From Enterococcus sp. RIT-PI-f (GTDB taxonomy: Bacteria; Bacillota; Bacilli; Lactobacillales; Enterococcaceae), in NCBI RefSeq assembly GCF_001297065.1, contig NZ_LHOX01000018.1, positions 124,001 through 188,000 on the forward strand: a DNA stretch of 64,000 nt, written 5' to 3'. Numbering within the stretch: the stretch's first letter is position 1; every line of letters begins with the position of its first letter. Positions 25,939 to 35,063 of this stretch are shown in pieces. The notes beneath the pieces were generated by a model, which searched no databases, was not told the origin of the DNA, and saw only the letters and a program-made list of their open reading frames with translations. Position numbers and translations under genes: made by a program.

Positions 25939-26988
25939 ATGCGGATTTATCAAAAAGTGATTTTAGGGATTTTAGGTGTGTTAGTGCTGGGTGTTGTTGG
26001 CATGACGATTTATGGGATGCGGGTCTATGAGGATACGAGCAAAACCTTTGATCAAATCTCCCAGTCAGTGGATCGTACGACAACGAAGAGAGAAGAAGCA
26101 GTGAGTATTGAGGATCGCGAGCCGTTTTCGATTCTTTTGCTTGGTATTGATACTGGGGCGTTAGGTAGGACCGAGCAAGGCCGATCAGATAGTATGATGG
26201 TGGTGACGGTCAATCCAGAAAAGAAAGAATCAACGATCGTTAGTCTGGATCGAGATATTTACACCCAAATCGTTGGGTATGGAACATTAGACAAATTAAA
26301 CCATGCGTATGCCTTCGGCGGTGAGGGAATGTCGATGGATTCGGTAGAAAATTTATTGGATATTCCAATCGATCATTATGTAACGATCAATATGCAAGGC
26401 ATGCGTGATTTGATCGATGCAGTTGGTGGCATTGAAGTCACCAATGAGATCGACTTTACCTTAGAAGGGGTTCATGTGCCTAAAGGTACGATTACCTTGG
26501 ATGGCAAGACGGGGCTAGCGTATGCTCGAATGCGTAAACAAGATCCTGAAGGGGATATTGGCCGGCAGAAAAGACAGCGAGAAGTCGTTGAAAAAATCGT
26601 TAAAAAAGTTATGAGTTTTGATGGTGTCAGCAATTATCAAAAAATCTTAAAAGCTGTTGAAAAAAATTCGAAGACTGATTTGACTTGGGATGACATGCTG
26701 GATATTGGGACGAACTATATACCTGCCTTCAATACCATTCATCAAGAGCAACTGCAAGGTGAAGGCCAAATGATGAACGGCGTATATTATCAGTTATTGG
26801 GTGTCAATCAACTGTTGGACATGCAGAACTTGTTGAAAGCGCAATTGGGCTTGCCGACAAATGACGTCCTTTCGCAAGGGGATGAATATACAGATGGGTA
26901 TTCAGATTATCAGTTATATGATGATTCCTCAAGTGATTTAAATGAAGGAACCTATGATGAAAACGTAGAGGAAAGCGCAGGCTATTGA
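25939..26988 (+). CDS. LytR-CpsA-Psr (LCP) family protein
   Basis: 349 residues: one N-terminal membrane span (about 7-27) and an outer LCP domain with FSILLLGIDTG, GRSDSMMVVTVNP, SLDRDIYTQI (conserved Arg and Asp that bind the lipid pyrophosphate), DKLNHAYAFGG and GLAYARMRKQDPEGDIGRQKRQ. LCP enzymes transfer lipid-linked wall polymers to peptidoglycan, so this is probably the ligase of the system encoded by the tag genes. The tail is rich in Asp, Tyr and Ser. The start ATG 25939 has GGGGTG upstream; the frame back to 25822 is open but lacks a ribosome site. Confidence 0.93.
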   Translation: MRIYQKVILGILGVLVLGVVGMTIYGMRVYEDTSKTFDQISQSVDRTTTKREEAVSIEDREPFSILLLGIDTGALGRTEQGRSDSMMVVTVNPEKKESTIVSLDRDIYTQIVGYGTLDKLNHAYAFGGEGMSMDSVENLLDIPIDHYVTINMQGMRDLIDAVGGIEVTNEIDFTLEGVHVPKGTITLDGKTGLAYARMRKQDPEGDIGRQKRQREVVEKIVKKVMSFDGVSNYQKILKAVEKNSKTDLTWDDMLDIGTNYIPAFNTIHQEQLQGEGQMMNGVYYQLLGVNQLLDMQNLLKAQLGLPTNDVLSQGDEYTDGYSDYQLYDDSSSDLNEGTYDENVEESAGY

Positions 26989-27335
26989 ATCTTATTCATC
27001 CCCAAAAATAATCAAGCCAAAACGACGAAAGAAGAATATCTTCTTGCTCCGTCGTTTTGGCTTTTTTTGATGAAGACTAGTTTTCCACAATCATAAAATC
27101 CACATTCTTGTTTCACGCGTAGTAGTTTTGAAAAGATTCAAGAAAGCTTAAAATCATGATTGTTTGATGAGGACAAAAGCAAATGGTTGCGAAACTGTGA
27201 AACATTCTGCCAGATGAGAACGAATTCTTATAGTTTTTTCTAAGTATTTGGGGATATTTGATTTTTTTTCGGTTTCCTAAGGAATTTTTTGGTAAAATAG
27301 GACGGTAGTCACTATAGATTGGAAGGATAGATGAG
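26989..27335. other. Intergenic region between the LCP gene and the penicillin-binding protein gene
   Basis: 347 bases without a gene. It holds the strong terminator at 27015-27068, then about 220 A+T-rich bases in which I see no repeat or RNA gene. TAAAAT at 27293-27298, preceded by TTGG, is the only -10-like hexamer near the next gene, and its -35 is poor. Confidence 0.6.
27015..27068 (+). terminator. Intrinsic terminator after the LCP gene
   Basis: AGCCAAAACGAC (27015-27026) pairs with GTCGTTTTGGCT (27051-27062), followed by TTTTTT. An inner GAAGAATATCTTC can form a second stem in the loop. Confidence 0.9.
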
Positions 27336-29456
27336 ATGAAGAATTTAAGAGATAAAGTAGTCTATAGCATACGGAAAGGGCCAGAAGAACCAAAGGCCAA
27401 GTCGTATCGCAAATCTCATGTACCATTTCGATTGAACTTTTTATTTTTTATTATTTTTGCATTATTCGTGGCCTTGATCGTTCAATTGGGTTATTTGCAG
27501 ATCGTGAATGGCGAAAACATCGAAAAGCAATTAAAGGCTTCTTCTGTAGTTGAAGTCAAAGGAAGTTCTCCTAGAGGGATGATCTATGATGCTTCTGGAA
27601 AAGCCTTAGTAGAAAATCAGGCCAATGCGGCAATCACCTTTACCCGTGGAAACAAAATGACCGCCCAAGATCTGCTTGATACGGCGCAAAAATTAAGTGA
27701 ATTGATCGAGGTGCCAGTTGACAAGAATTTGTCAGAAAGAGATCTGAAAGACTTCTGGTTGGCCAATGAAGACAATTTGGAAGCAGCGACTGACCGTTTA
27801 TCTGACGAAGAAAAAGAACTGTCAACCTCAGAACAATATACAGCGACTGTTGCCAAGGTGACAGAGGAAGAAATCGATTTTTCAGACGCTGAATTAGAAA
27901 CAGCGACGATTTTCAAACGAATGAATAGCGCCCAATCCTTGAGCACTGTCTTTATCAAAACAGCGGATGTATCGGATGAGGAATTGGCGATCGTGGCAGA
28001 AAACATGGTTGATCTGCCAGGGATATCTACGGGCACTGATTGGACACGAAAAATTGTCGAAGGCAGTTCGTTAGCAAGCCTGATCGGGACCGTAACTAGT
28101 GAAGAGCAAGGGATTCCGGAAGAAAGTTTGGATGAATTTCTTGCTAAAGGGTATGCGCGAAACGATCGCGTTGGGCGCAGTTACTTGGAACAGCAATATG
28201 AAGAAGTGTTGCAAGGAACCAAGTCAATTTCAGAGATCACGCTGGACAATAACAACAATATTGAGAGTCAAAAAGAAACGTATGCAGGTGCCAAAGGGGA
28301 CAATCTTGTATTAACACTAGATGCAGCTTTCCAAAAAGAAGTCGATCAGATTTTACAAGATAATTTCCAAGATTTGATCGATTCAGGCGCGGCAGAGTAT
28401 TCACCAGGGGTATATGCTGTGGCATTGAACCCTAAAACCGGTGGTGTCTTGGCGATGTCAGGGTATCAACATGAAACCCAATCAAATGACCTGCAAGAAA
28501 ATGCCATTGGCACGTTTATCAATGCCTTTGTACCAGGATCAGTCGTCAAAGGCGGTACATTGGCGGCAGGTTGGGAGAACGGTGTGTTGAGTGGCAATGA
28601 GGTCCTCTATGACCAACCGATCCGCATCGGCTCTGATGTCAAAGCCTCCATCTTCAACCCAAGCGGTACCAACAATCGGAATCTATCTGCTGTGCAAGCA
28701 TTAGAAGTGTCTTCCAACTCGTATATGATGCAAGTTGCTTTACGTTTGATGGGGATCGAATATCAATCGGGTATCTCGATTCCAACGGTTGACCGTCAAG
28801 GGGATGCCTATAATAAATTACGGACGGCCTTTGCTTCCTTTGGTATGGGAACCGAAACAGGGATCGACTTGCCAGGCGAAGCAACTGGGATCAGCACCTC
28901 GGTCGAAAACATGGATACAGTCAGTGATGGTGGGAAAATCCTCGATTTGGCGTTTGGTCAGTTTGATACCTATACGACGTTGCAACTAGCACAATATGCA
29001 GCAACTGTGGCGAATGGTGGACAACGATTGCAACCGCATATCGTATCGGGGGTTTACGGCAATGATGAAACAGGGGACTTAGGAACCTTGAAATCAGCTA
29101 TTGAGCCAACGGTGTTAAATGAAGTGGGCATCAGCGATGCACAAATGGATCTTATCCAACAAGGGTTTTATGAGGCTGTTCACGGAACCGATGCATGGGC
29201 GACTGCAACAGGGTTGGCTTCTGCGAAAATGGATGTTTCAGCAAAAACAGGGACGGCTGAAACACCAATCGTTGATAGTAACGGTAAAACCATCAGTTTG
29301 GTCAATTTAAATATTGTTGCCTATGGCCCTAGTGATGATGCCGATATAGCTATCGCCATCGTAATGCCTCAATTGAAATCAGGTACGACTAGTCATCCAA
29401 ATGTGAAAATCGCGAAAGAAATCATGGATGCGTATTATGATCTTTATATGAAATAA
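27336..29456 (+). CDS. Class B penicillin-binding protein (PBP2b/PbpA type)
   Basis: 706 residues. Short cytoplasmic N-terminus, one membrane span (about 34-55), a non-catalytic dimerisation domain (from SSPRGMIYDASGK) and a transpeptidase domain with the three active-site motifs: Ser402-V-V-Lys405, Ser459-Ser-Asn461 and Lys637-Thr-Gly. This is the elongation-type D,D-transpeptidase that crosslinks peptidoglycan and is a beta-lactam target; the low-affinity PBP5 of enterococci is a different protein. Ribosome site GGAAGGA precedes ATG 27336. It follows the tag/LCP cluster but is separated by a strong terminator. Confidence 0.93.
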   Translation: MKNLRDKVVYSIRKGPEEPKAKSYRKSHVPFRLNFLFFIIFALFVALIVQLGYLQIVNGENIEKQLKASSVVEVKGSSPRGMIYDASGKALVENQANAAITFTRGNKMTAQDLLDTAQKLSELIEVPVDKNLSERDLKDFWLANEDNLEAATDRLSDEEKELSTSEQYTATVAKVTEEEIDFSDAELETATIFKRMNSAQSLSTVFIKTADVSDEELAIVAENMVDLPGISTGTDWTRKIVEGSSLASLIGTVTSEEQGIPEESLDEFLAKGYARNDRVGRSYLEQQYEEVLQGTKSISEITLDNNNNIESQKETYAGAKGDNLVLTLDAAFQKEVDQILQDNFQDLIDSGAAEYSPGVYAVALNPKTGGVLAMSGYQHETQSNDLQENAIGTFINAFVPGSVVKGGTLAAGWENGVLSGNEVLYDQPIRIGSDVKASIFNPSGTNNRNLSAVQALEVSSNSYMMQVALRLMGIEYQSGISIPTVDRQGDAYNKLRTAFASFGMGTETGIDLPGEATGISTSVENMDTVSDGGKILDLAFGQFDTYTTLQLAQYAATVANGGQRLQPHIVSGVYGNDETGDLGTLKSAIEPTVLNEVGISDAQMDLIQQGFYEAVHGTDAWATATGLASAKMDVSAKTGTAETPIVDSNGKTISLVNLNIVAYGPSDDADIAIAIVMPQLKSGTTSHPNVKIAKEIMDAYYDLYMK

Positions 29457-29473
29457 ATCGTGTAACACAGATA

Positions 29474-29501
29474 ATCGCAGGTGATGCCTGCGGTTTTTTT
29501 T
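29474..29501 (+). terminator. Intrinsic terminator after the penicillin-binding protein gene
   Basis: CGCAGG (29476-29481) pairs with CCTGCG (29487-29492), followed by GTTTTTTTT. Confidence 0.8.
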
Positions 29502-29654
29502 GATTCTTTTAAGAAATCAAAGATAAATCATTCATTTAGTGAGAAAGACTTGCTATTTTTGAATGATTGGCATAGAATACTAGCGGTTAAGAGATAAATT
29601 CAATCATTCATGTCTATCAACTAGAGTTGGAATCGAAGGAGTAAACGGGGAACT

Positions 29655-29936
29655 ATGAATAAAGAATGTTTAAGCAAACAAGAATTAATGCGGCAATTAA
29701 GTCAATTCACGCCAGCTGAAAAGAAAGAAATGCGAGATTATCTGCAACGGAAAAATCCCTTGCTGTTTCGAAAATTTGAACGAATGAAGCACGATTTATA
29801 TCGCTTGGAGTCTCGAAGAGTCCAATGTGAGATCGAGAATAACGAAAAAGAACTAAATCTTCTTAACGATAAAATCTTGCTCAGAAAAGAAGACTTTCTT
29901 GAATTGTTATTGGCGATTCGAAAGAAAAGAGGGTAA
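29655..29936 (+). CDS. Small hypothetical helical protein
   Basis: 93 residues, highly charged (many Lys, Arg, Glu), predicted almost wholly helical and probably coiled-coil from about 35 to 80 (FRKFERMKHDLYRLESRR, then NEKELNLLNDKILLRKEDF). No membrane span, signal peptide or known motif, and I do not recognise the family. The ribosome site GAAGGAG is 11 bases before ATG 29655. It ends 3 bases before the antiporter start, whose ribosome site lies inside its last codons, so the two genes are co-translated and a functional link is possible. Confidence 0.7.
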   Translation: MNKECLSKQELMRQLSQFTPAEKKEMRDYLQRKNPLLFRKFERMKHDLYRLESRRVQCEIENNEKELNLLNDKILLRKEDFLELLLAIRKKRG

Positions 29937-29939
29937 TGG

Positions 29940-31976
29940 ATGGAATTTATTGAACTAGTCATTATCATCGCCATCCTCGTTACCCTCTCTAACGTGGCAA
30001 GCAAAATCTTGCCATCGGTACCTATCTTTTTTATTCAAATCATCTTAGGCATTCTTTTAGGTCTGACTGAAATGGGACAAGAAATCGCTTTTGAACCTGA
30101 AATGTTCTTGGTCATGATCATTGGACCGCTTTTATTTCGAGAAGGAGAGCGGGCAGATGTCCCTGAAATCCTTAAGAATAGCAAAATCATTTTATTTCTC
30201 GCCTTTGGCGGTGTCCTTCTGACACTATTTGCTATAGGTGGAACCCTTCATTGGTTGATGCCAACCATTCCTTTAGCGGCTTGTTTTGCCTTTGGGGCTG
30301 CTTTAGGGCCAACAGATGCAGTTGCAGTGTCTTCTTTAGCAAAACGCTTAAAAATCTCAAAACATATCATGCATATTTTAGAAGGTGAAGGCCTCTTAAA
30401 CGACGCATCAGGTGTCACAGCCTTGCAGTTTGCGATCTTAGCCTTGACCACGGGGACTTTCTCAGTCGCTAATGCTGGATTCCAATTGTTGTTTGCTAGT
30501 ATTGGCGGCGGATTGGTCGGATATTTGGTGGTTTGGCTCAAGCGAAAAATTCTGCGCTTTATTGAAAAAATATCAGCGCAAGATGTAACCGTCTACTTAT
30601 TGATCGAATTGCTTTTGCCTTTCGCTGCTTACCTGCTCGCGGAAATGGTGGGGGTTTCTGGGATCATCGCAGCTGTGGTGGCTGGTGTGGCCCAAGCCCA
30701 AAGAAAGCGGCGCATCTCCTTATTTGACGCTGAATTAGCCAATATTTCTGGGAGTACATGGTCAACCATCGTGTTTACCTTGAATGCACTCGTCTTTTTG
30801 TTTTTAGGCATTGAATTGTCACAAGTCTTCTCACCGATATGGGAAAGCAAAAGTTATGCCAACTGGCATTTGGTGGTGACGGTGCTGGTAGTGACGGCGA
30901 TGATTTTTATTGTTCGTTTTGCCTTCTTGCTGGTGTATTATCTCTTTTTGCAATCAAAAAAAGCCGTTTCGCTAAGAGAAACAGCGTTGTTGACCTTTGG
31001 CGGCGTCAAAGGAACTGTCAGTTTGGCAGCGATATTCATTTTGCCGGTCATGGTAAATGGCGCAAGATTTGAAGAACGCAGTTTGTTGTTGTTTTTGACG
31101 GCCTGTGTGATTTTACTGACATTGGTGATCAGTGTCATGGTATTGCCGTATTTGGCAGATGGTGAAGCGTCTGAAAGCGTGGACTTTAATCATTTACTGA
31201 TCTTGGAAGATGTGATTGAGCAATTAGAGATCGAAGAGAAAAAAGAGCTGTCTGATAAAGGACGCTTAGCAATAGATGCAGTCATCAATGCCTATGAAAA
31301 TCGGCGCTGGGAATTATACCGCAATAGCTTAACCGATTCAGAAAAACAAGAAATCCAGGAGATTCAAGGATTGATCTTGTCTATAGAACAAGATGGTTTA
31401 GATGAAGCTTATCGGAATGGGCAAGTGAGTTTGAATGGGTATCGTTTTTATTCAAGATTCATTTCTCAGCAGCAGCATTCTCTTGCCAAACAAATCCTTT
31501 CTTTCTTCAGTTTTTGGTTATTCTTTATTCAACGCTTTTTGCGGATCATTTTCCATCCACGGTTATTCATTCAGCGTCAGCAGCAATTTAAGGCTGGTTT
31601 GAAACAACGAGATATTTCTGAAGTACAAAAAATTTACCTGAAAAATAGTGATTATATTTTTCATAGTTTGAGTAACTTAGAAGATGTCTACGATTCTTCA
31701 TTGATCAATTTCTTCATTCGTCAAAGAGAGATGAGTATCAAGCGTTTTGAACATAGTAATTTCATCGAAACGATCATGATCGAACAAGATCCAATCTTCG
31801 TGAAGAAAATTTTGTGGGGCTACTATTTGGAACGCAAGACAATCGACGAATATGAAGTCAGTGAAAAGATTTCAACATTATCCGCCAATGAATATCGCAG
31901 GAACGTCAATCTTTTGGAATCCTATGCGATGTCTCGGGCAGAGGAACAACCGAAGCAGCAGATGTTTCGGCATTGA
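29940..31976 (+). CDS. CPA1-family sodium(potassium)/proton antiporter
   Basis: 678 residues. About 12 membrane spans to residue 410, then about 265 cytoplasmic residues. The transport core is visible: ALGPTDAVAVSS (GPTD at 123-126), EGEGLLNDASG with the ion-binding Asp155, and GGVKGTVSLAA in the tenth-span region. This matches NhaP/YjcE-type antiporters, which exchange Na+ or K+ for protons. The long C-terminal helical tail is probably regulatory. The start overlaps the ribosome context of the preceding small gene (GAGGG, 6 bases). A strong terminator follows at 31995. Confidence 0.92.
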   Translation: MEFIELVIIIAILVTLSNVASKILPSVPIFFIQIILGILLGLTEMGQEIAFEPEMFLVMIIGPLLFREGERADVPEILKNSKIILFLAFGGVLLTLFAIGGTLHWLMPTIPLAACFAFGAALGPTDAVAVSSLAKRLKISKHIMHILEGEGLLNDASGVTALQFAILALTTGTFSVANAGFQLLFASIGGGLVGYLVVWLKRKILRFIEKISAQDVTVYLLIELLLPFAAYLLAEMVGVSGIIAAVVAGVAQAQRKRRISLFDAELANISGSTWSTIVFTLNALVFLFLGIELSQVFSPIWESKSYANWHLVVTVLVVTAMIFIVRFAFLLVYYLFLQSKKAVSLRETALLTFGGVKGTVSLAAIFILPVMVNGARFEERSLLLFLTACVILLTLVISVMVLPYLADGEASESVDFNHLLILEDVIEQLEIEEKKELSDKGRLAIDAVINAYENRRWELYRNSLTDSEKQEIQEIQGLILSIEQDGLDEAYRNGQVSLNGYRFYSRFISQQQHSLAKQILSFFSFWLFFIQRFLRIIFHPRLFIQRQQQFKAGLKQRDISEVQKIYLKNSDYIFHSLSNLEDVYDSSLINFFIRQREMSIKRFEHSNFIETIMIEQDPIFVKKILWGYYLERKTIDEYEVSEKISTLSANEYRRNVNLLESYAMSRAEEQPKQQMFRH

Positions 31977-31994
31977 TCGTGTAGGGCACAAAAC

Positions 31995-32040
31995 GCCTCA
32001 ACTTCAGCCTTCAAACAAAGGTTGAAGTTGGGGCATTTTC
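31995..32040 (+). terminator. Intrinsic terminator after the antiporter gene
   Basis: GCCTCAACTTCAGCCTT (31995-32011) pairs with AAGGTTGAAGTTGGGGC (32018-32034) with a few non-Watson-Crick positions, followed by ATTTTC. Confidence 0.8.
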
Positions 32041-32148
32041 ATTTGGTTGAAACGCAAGGCTTCTGAAGTGATGATTCTCAGAAAATCGACAAGAAAGAAC
32101 AGTCAGAATATGGTACAATGAGTGAAGAAAAAAGCAGGAGGGTTTGCT

Positions 32149-34056
32149 GTGAAAGAATTGAAAGTAAGTGACTTGAGAAAAACGTACGGAGAAAAAACGT
32201 TGTTTGATCAGTTATCTTTTCTGATACATGAAAAAGACCGCATTGGGCTGATAGGCGTCAATGGAACGGGCAAATCCAGTTTGCTGAGAATCATTGCCGG
32301 CATAGACCGCGGTGATGGCGACGGGCAGTCCGTTTTTGCAGCGCAAGATTACCGCATTGGATTTTTGTCGCAAGACAATCAACTGGCTGAAGAGCTAAGT
32401 GTGGTTGATGCGCTTTTTCAAGGAACCAGTCCTTTGATCCGTATCGTGCGCAACTATGAGAAATCTTTATTGGCATTAGAAAACAATGGGGGCGATGCCG
32501 CCGTTTTGAAACAATATCAAGCTGCTGAGGAAGCCATGAACAAGGCCGATGCGTGGCAAACAGATACGACAGCTAAGATCATTTTGCAAAAACTAGGTAT
32601 CAGCGATTTAGCGCAGCAAGTCAGTCAGCTTTCTGGTGGCCAAAAGAAGCGTGTGTCGTTGGCACAAGTGCTGATCGATGCACCTGATCTATTGCTGCTA
32701 GATGAACCGACCAACCATCTAGATTATGATGCGATTCAGTGGTTAGAGGGATATTTGAAGCAATACCGCGGCGCGTTGATGATGGTGACCCATGATCGTT
32801 ATTTCTTGGATCGGGTGGTCAATCGTATCTTTGAATTGTCTTTTGGCAAGATTCACGAATACCAAGGAAATTATGAGACGTACCTTCATGCGCGAGCTGA
32901 AAGAGAACGGGTCGAAGAAACCCAAGAGGACAAACGCAAGCAATTGTATAAGCATGAATTGGCATGGATCCGGACAGGTGCTAAAGCGCGCAGTACCAAG
33001 CAGCAAGCCAGGATCGATCGCTTTGATGATTTGAAAGACAATTTGAACCAGGTCAAACGAAATGGAGAAGTAGCCATTGATGTGGCTGCTGCGCGCTTAG
33101 GTAAACAGGTGTTGGAATTGAAGGATGCATCTTACGCCATTGAGGCGTTGCAATTGCTGCAGCATTTCGATCTTTTGATCCAATCAAGAGAGCGGTTAGG
33201 CATTACCGGAGAAAATGGCGCAGGAAAATCCACGTTGCTTAACATTTTGGCAGGGCGGATCGAGCTTGATGCAGGCCAGAGGGTGATTGGCAGTACAGTA
33301 AAACTGGCTTATTATACACAAACCAATGAAGCAATGGACCTTGAGCAGCGCATGATCGCCTATTTACAAGAAGCGGCTGAAGAAGTACAAAAAGCAGATG
33401 GCAGTCAAGTGAGTGTTGCAGAAATGCTTGAACAATTTTTGTTCCCTCGTTCGATGCATGGGACTAAGATTGGTAAACTGTCAGGTGGCGAGAAACGGCG
33501 GCTCTTTTTGTTGAAACTATTGATAGGACAACCAAATGTCTTATTGTTGGACGAACCGACCAATGACTTAGACATTGATACGTTAACCGTATTAGAAAGT
33601 TATCTTGAATCCTTCCCAGGCGCTGTTATCACTGTGTCTCATGACCGTTACTTTCTGGACAAAGTCGCAACAAAATTATTGATTTTTGAAGGACATAGTG
33701 TGATTGAATCGTATTATGGGTCAATCAATGATTATTTGGCGAACCAATCAAACAAAGGTGCTGAGAAAGAAGCGCTGGGTTCGCTTCAACAGCAAGAATC
33801 ATTGTCAGTAGAGGAAGTTCCCACGCAGGTACCTGAGCAGAAGAAGAAACTCAGCTACATGGAACAAAAGGAATGGGCAACGATCGAAGACGATATTGCT
33901 GATTTAGAGGCAAAAGAAGAAGCCTTGACTGAAGAGATGAACCACCAAGGGGCAGATTTCACTAAACTGCAGCAATTGCAGCAAGAAATTGCTGATGTGC
34001 AAGCACAATTATCCGAAAAAATGGATCGTTGGGAGTATTTAAGTGAATTTGTCTAA
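32149..34056 (+). CDS. ABC-F family ATPase (Uup/YfmR-like)
   Basis: 635 residues with two ATP-binding domains and no membrane spans: Walker A GVNGTGKSS and GENGAGKST, signatures LSGGQKKR and LSGGEKRR, Walker B LLLLDEPTNHLD and LLLDEPTNDLD. The linker between the domains and the C-terminal coiled coil of about 75 residues (EQKEWATIEDDIADLEAKEE onward) match the Uup/YfmR type. ABC-F proteins act on ribosomes; Uup-type members deal with stalled translation, and there is no specific sign of an antibiotic-resistance subtype. The start GTG 32149 has AGGAGGG at 32137; the GTG at 32122 would read through that site. Confidence 0.9.
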   Translation: MKELKVSDLRKTYGEKTLFDQLSFLIHEKDRIGLIGVNGTGKSSLLRIIAGIDRGDGDGQSVFAAQDYRIGFLSQDNQLAEELSVVDALFQGTSPLIRIVRNYEKSLLALENNGGDAAVLKQYQAAEEAMNKADAWQTDTTAKIILQKLGISDLAQQVSQLSGGQKKRVSLAQVLIDAPDLLLLDEPTNHLDYDAIQWLEGYLKQYRGALMMVTHDRYFLDRVVNRIFELSFGKIHEYQGNYETYLHARAERERVEETQEDKRKQLYKHELAWIRTGAKARSTKQQARIDRFDDLKDNLNQVKRNGEVAIDVAAARLGKQVLELKDASYAIEALQLLQHFDLLIQSRERLGITGENGAGKSTLLNILAGRIELDAGQRVIGSTVKLAYYTQTNEAMDLEQRMIAYLQEAAEEVQKADGSQVSVAEMLEQFLFPRSMHGTKIGKLSGGEKRRLFLLKLLIGQPNVLLLDEPTNDLDIDTLTVLESYLESFPGAVITVSHDRYFLDKVATKLLIFEGHSVIESYYGSINDYLANQSNKGAEKEALGSLQQQESLSVEEVPTQVPEQKKKLSYMEQKEWATIEDDIADLEAKEEALTEEMNHQGADFTKLQQLQQEIADVQAQLSEKMDRWEYLSEFV

Positions 34057-34071
34057 CGAAAGGAGTTTCTT

Positions 34072-35019
34072 ATGGAACAAGCATATTTAGATCTAGGAAA
34101 GAAAATTTTGACCGAAGGCAATGATAAAGGGGATCGAACGGGGACTGGAACCCGCAGTATCTTTGGCTATCAGATGCGCTTCGATTTATCAGAAGGCTTC
34201 CCTTTACTGACCACCAAGCGGGTCCCCTTCGGCTTGATCAAGAGCGAATTGTTGTGGTTTTTAAAAGGTGACACAAATATCCGCTTTTTATTGGCCCACA
34301 AAAATCATATTTGGGATGAATGGGCTTTTGAAAGATATGTTAAAAGCCCAGATTACACTGGCCCGGATATGACTGACTTTGGTCGCCGATCGTTGGTGGA
34401 TGAAGCCTTCAATACTGTCTATCAACAGGAACTACAAGCATTTTGCGACCGTATTTTGTCAGATGATGATTTTGCCCAAAAACATGGTGACCTCGGTCAC
34501 GTGTACGGCTATCAATGGCGTCATTGGGAAAAAGCCAAAGGGGGCTTTATCGATCAGATCCAAGAAGTCATTGAGATGATCAAAAAAACACCTGATTCTA
34601 GACGCTTGATCGTCTCAGCGTGGAATCCAGAAGATGTACCGTCGATGGCTTTGCCGCCGTGTCATACGATGTTTCAATTTTATGTCCATGATGGTCGGTT
34701 AAGCTGTCAACTCTATCAACGTAGCGCAGATGTATTCCTGGGGGTACCATTCAATATTGCCAGTTATGCTTTATTGACCCATTTGATTGCCCACGAAACG
34801 GGTCTAGGCGTCGGCGAGTTCGTGCATACACTGGGAGATGCCCATCTATACAGCAATCATTTCGAACAAATGACAGAACAGCTGAAAAGAAATGTTCGCC
34901 CAGCACCGAAATTGGTGCTGAATCCCGAAAAACGGTCAATCTTTGATTTCGAGATGTCTGATATCACATTGGAAGGCTATGATCCGCATCCTGCGATCAA
35001 AGCACCGATTGCTGTTTAG
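34072..35019 (+). CDS. thyA: Thymidylate synthase
   Basis: 315 residues, within the long-insert class common in Lactobacillales. Catalytic Cys197 lies in [12 protein letters not shown]; other blocks include [26 protein letters not shown]-type ([22 protein letters not shown]) and the C-terminal [11 protein letters not shown]. It makes dTMP from dUMP, oxidising methylenetetrahydrofolate to dihydrofolate, which FolA encoded at 35814 recycles. An AAAGGAG is 8 bases before ATG 34072, 15 bases after the ABC-F stop. Confidence 0.97.
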   Translation: MEQAYLDLGKKILTEGNDKGDRTGTGTRSIFGYQMRFDLSEGFPLLTTKRVPFGLIKSELLWFLKGDTNIRFLLAHKNHIWDEWAFERYVKSPDYTGPDMTDFGRRSLVDEAFNTVYQQELQAFCDRILSDDDFAQKHGDLGHVYGYQWRHWEKAKGGFIDQIQEVIEMIKKTPDSRRLIVSAWNPEDVPSMALPPCHTMFQFYVHDGRLSCQLYQRSADVFLGVPFNIASYALLTHLIAHETGLGVGEFVHTLGDAHLYSNHFEQMTEQLKRNVRPAPKLVLNPEKRSIFDFEMSDITLEGYDPHPAIKAPIAV

Positions 35020-35063
35020 CATAGGGATCGGCCGTGTGTCAAAAAGAGCGGAGGTGCTACAAC

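Noticed and set aside
32149-34056. ABC-F protein as an antibiotic-resistance determinant (Lsa, Msr, OptrA type)
   Set aside because: The linker and C-terminal coiled coil fit the housekeeping Uup/YfmR type; there is no sign of the long resistance-type interdomain loop or of mobile surroundings.
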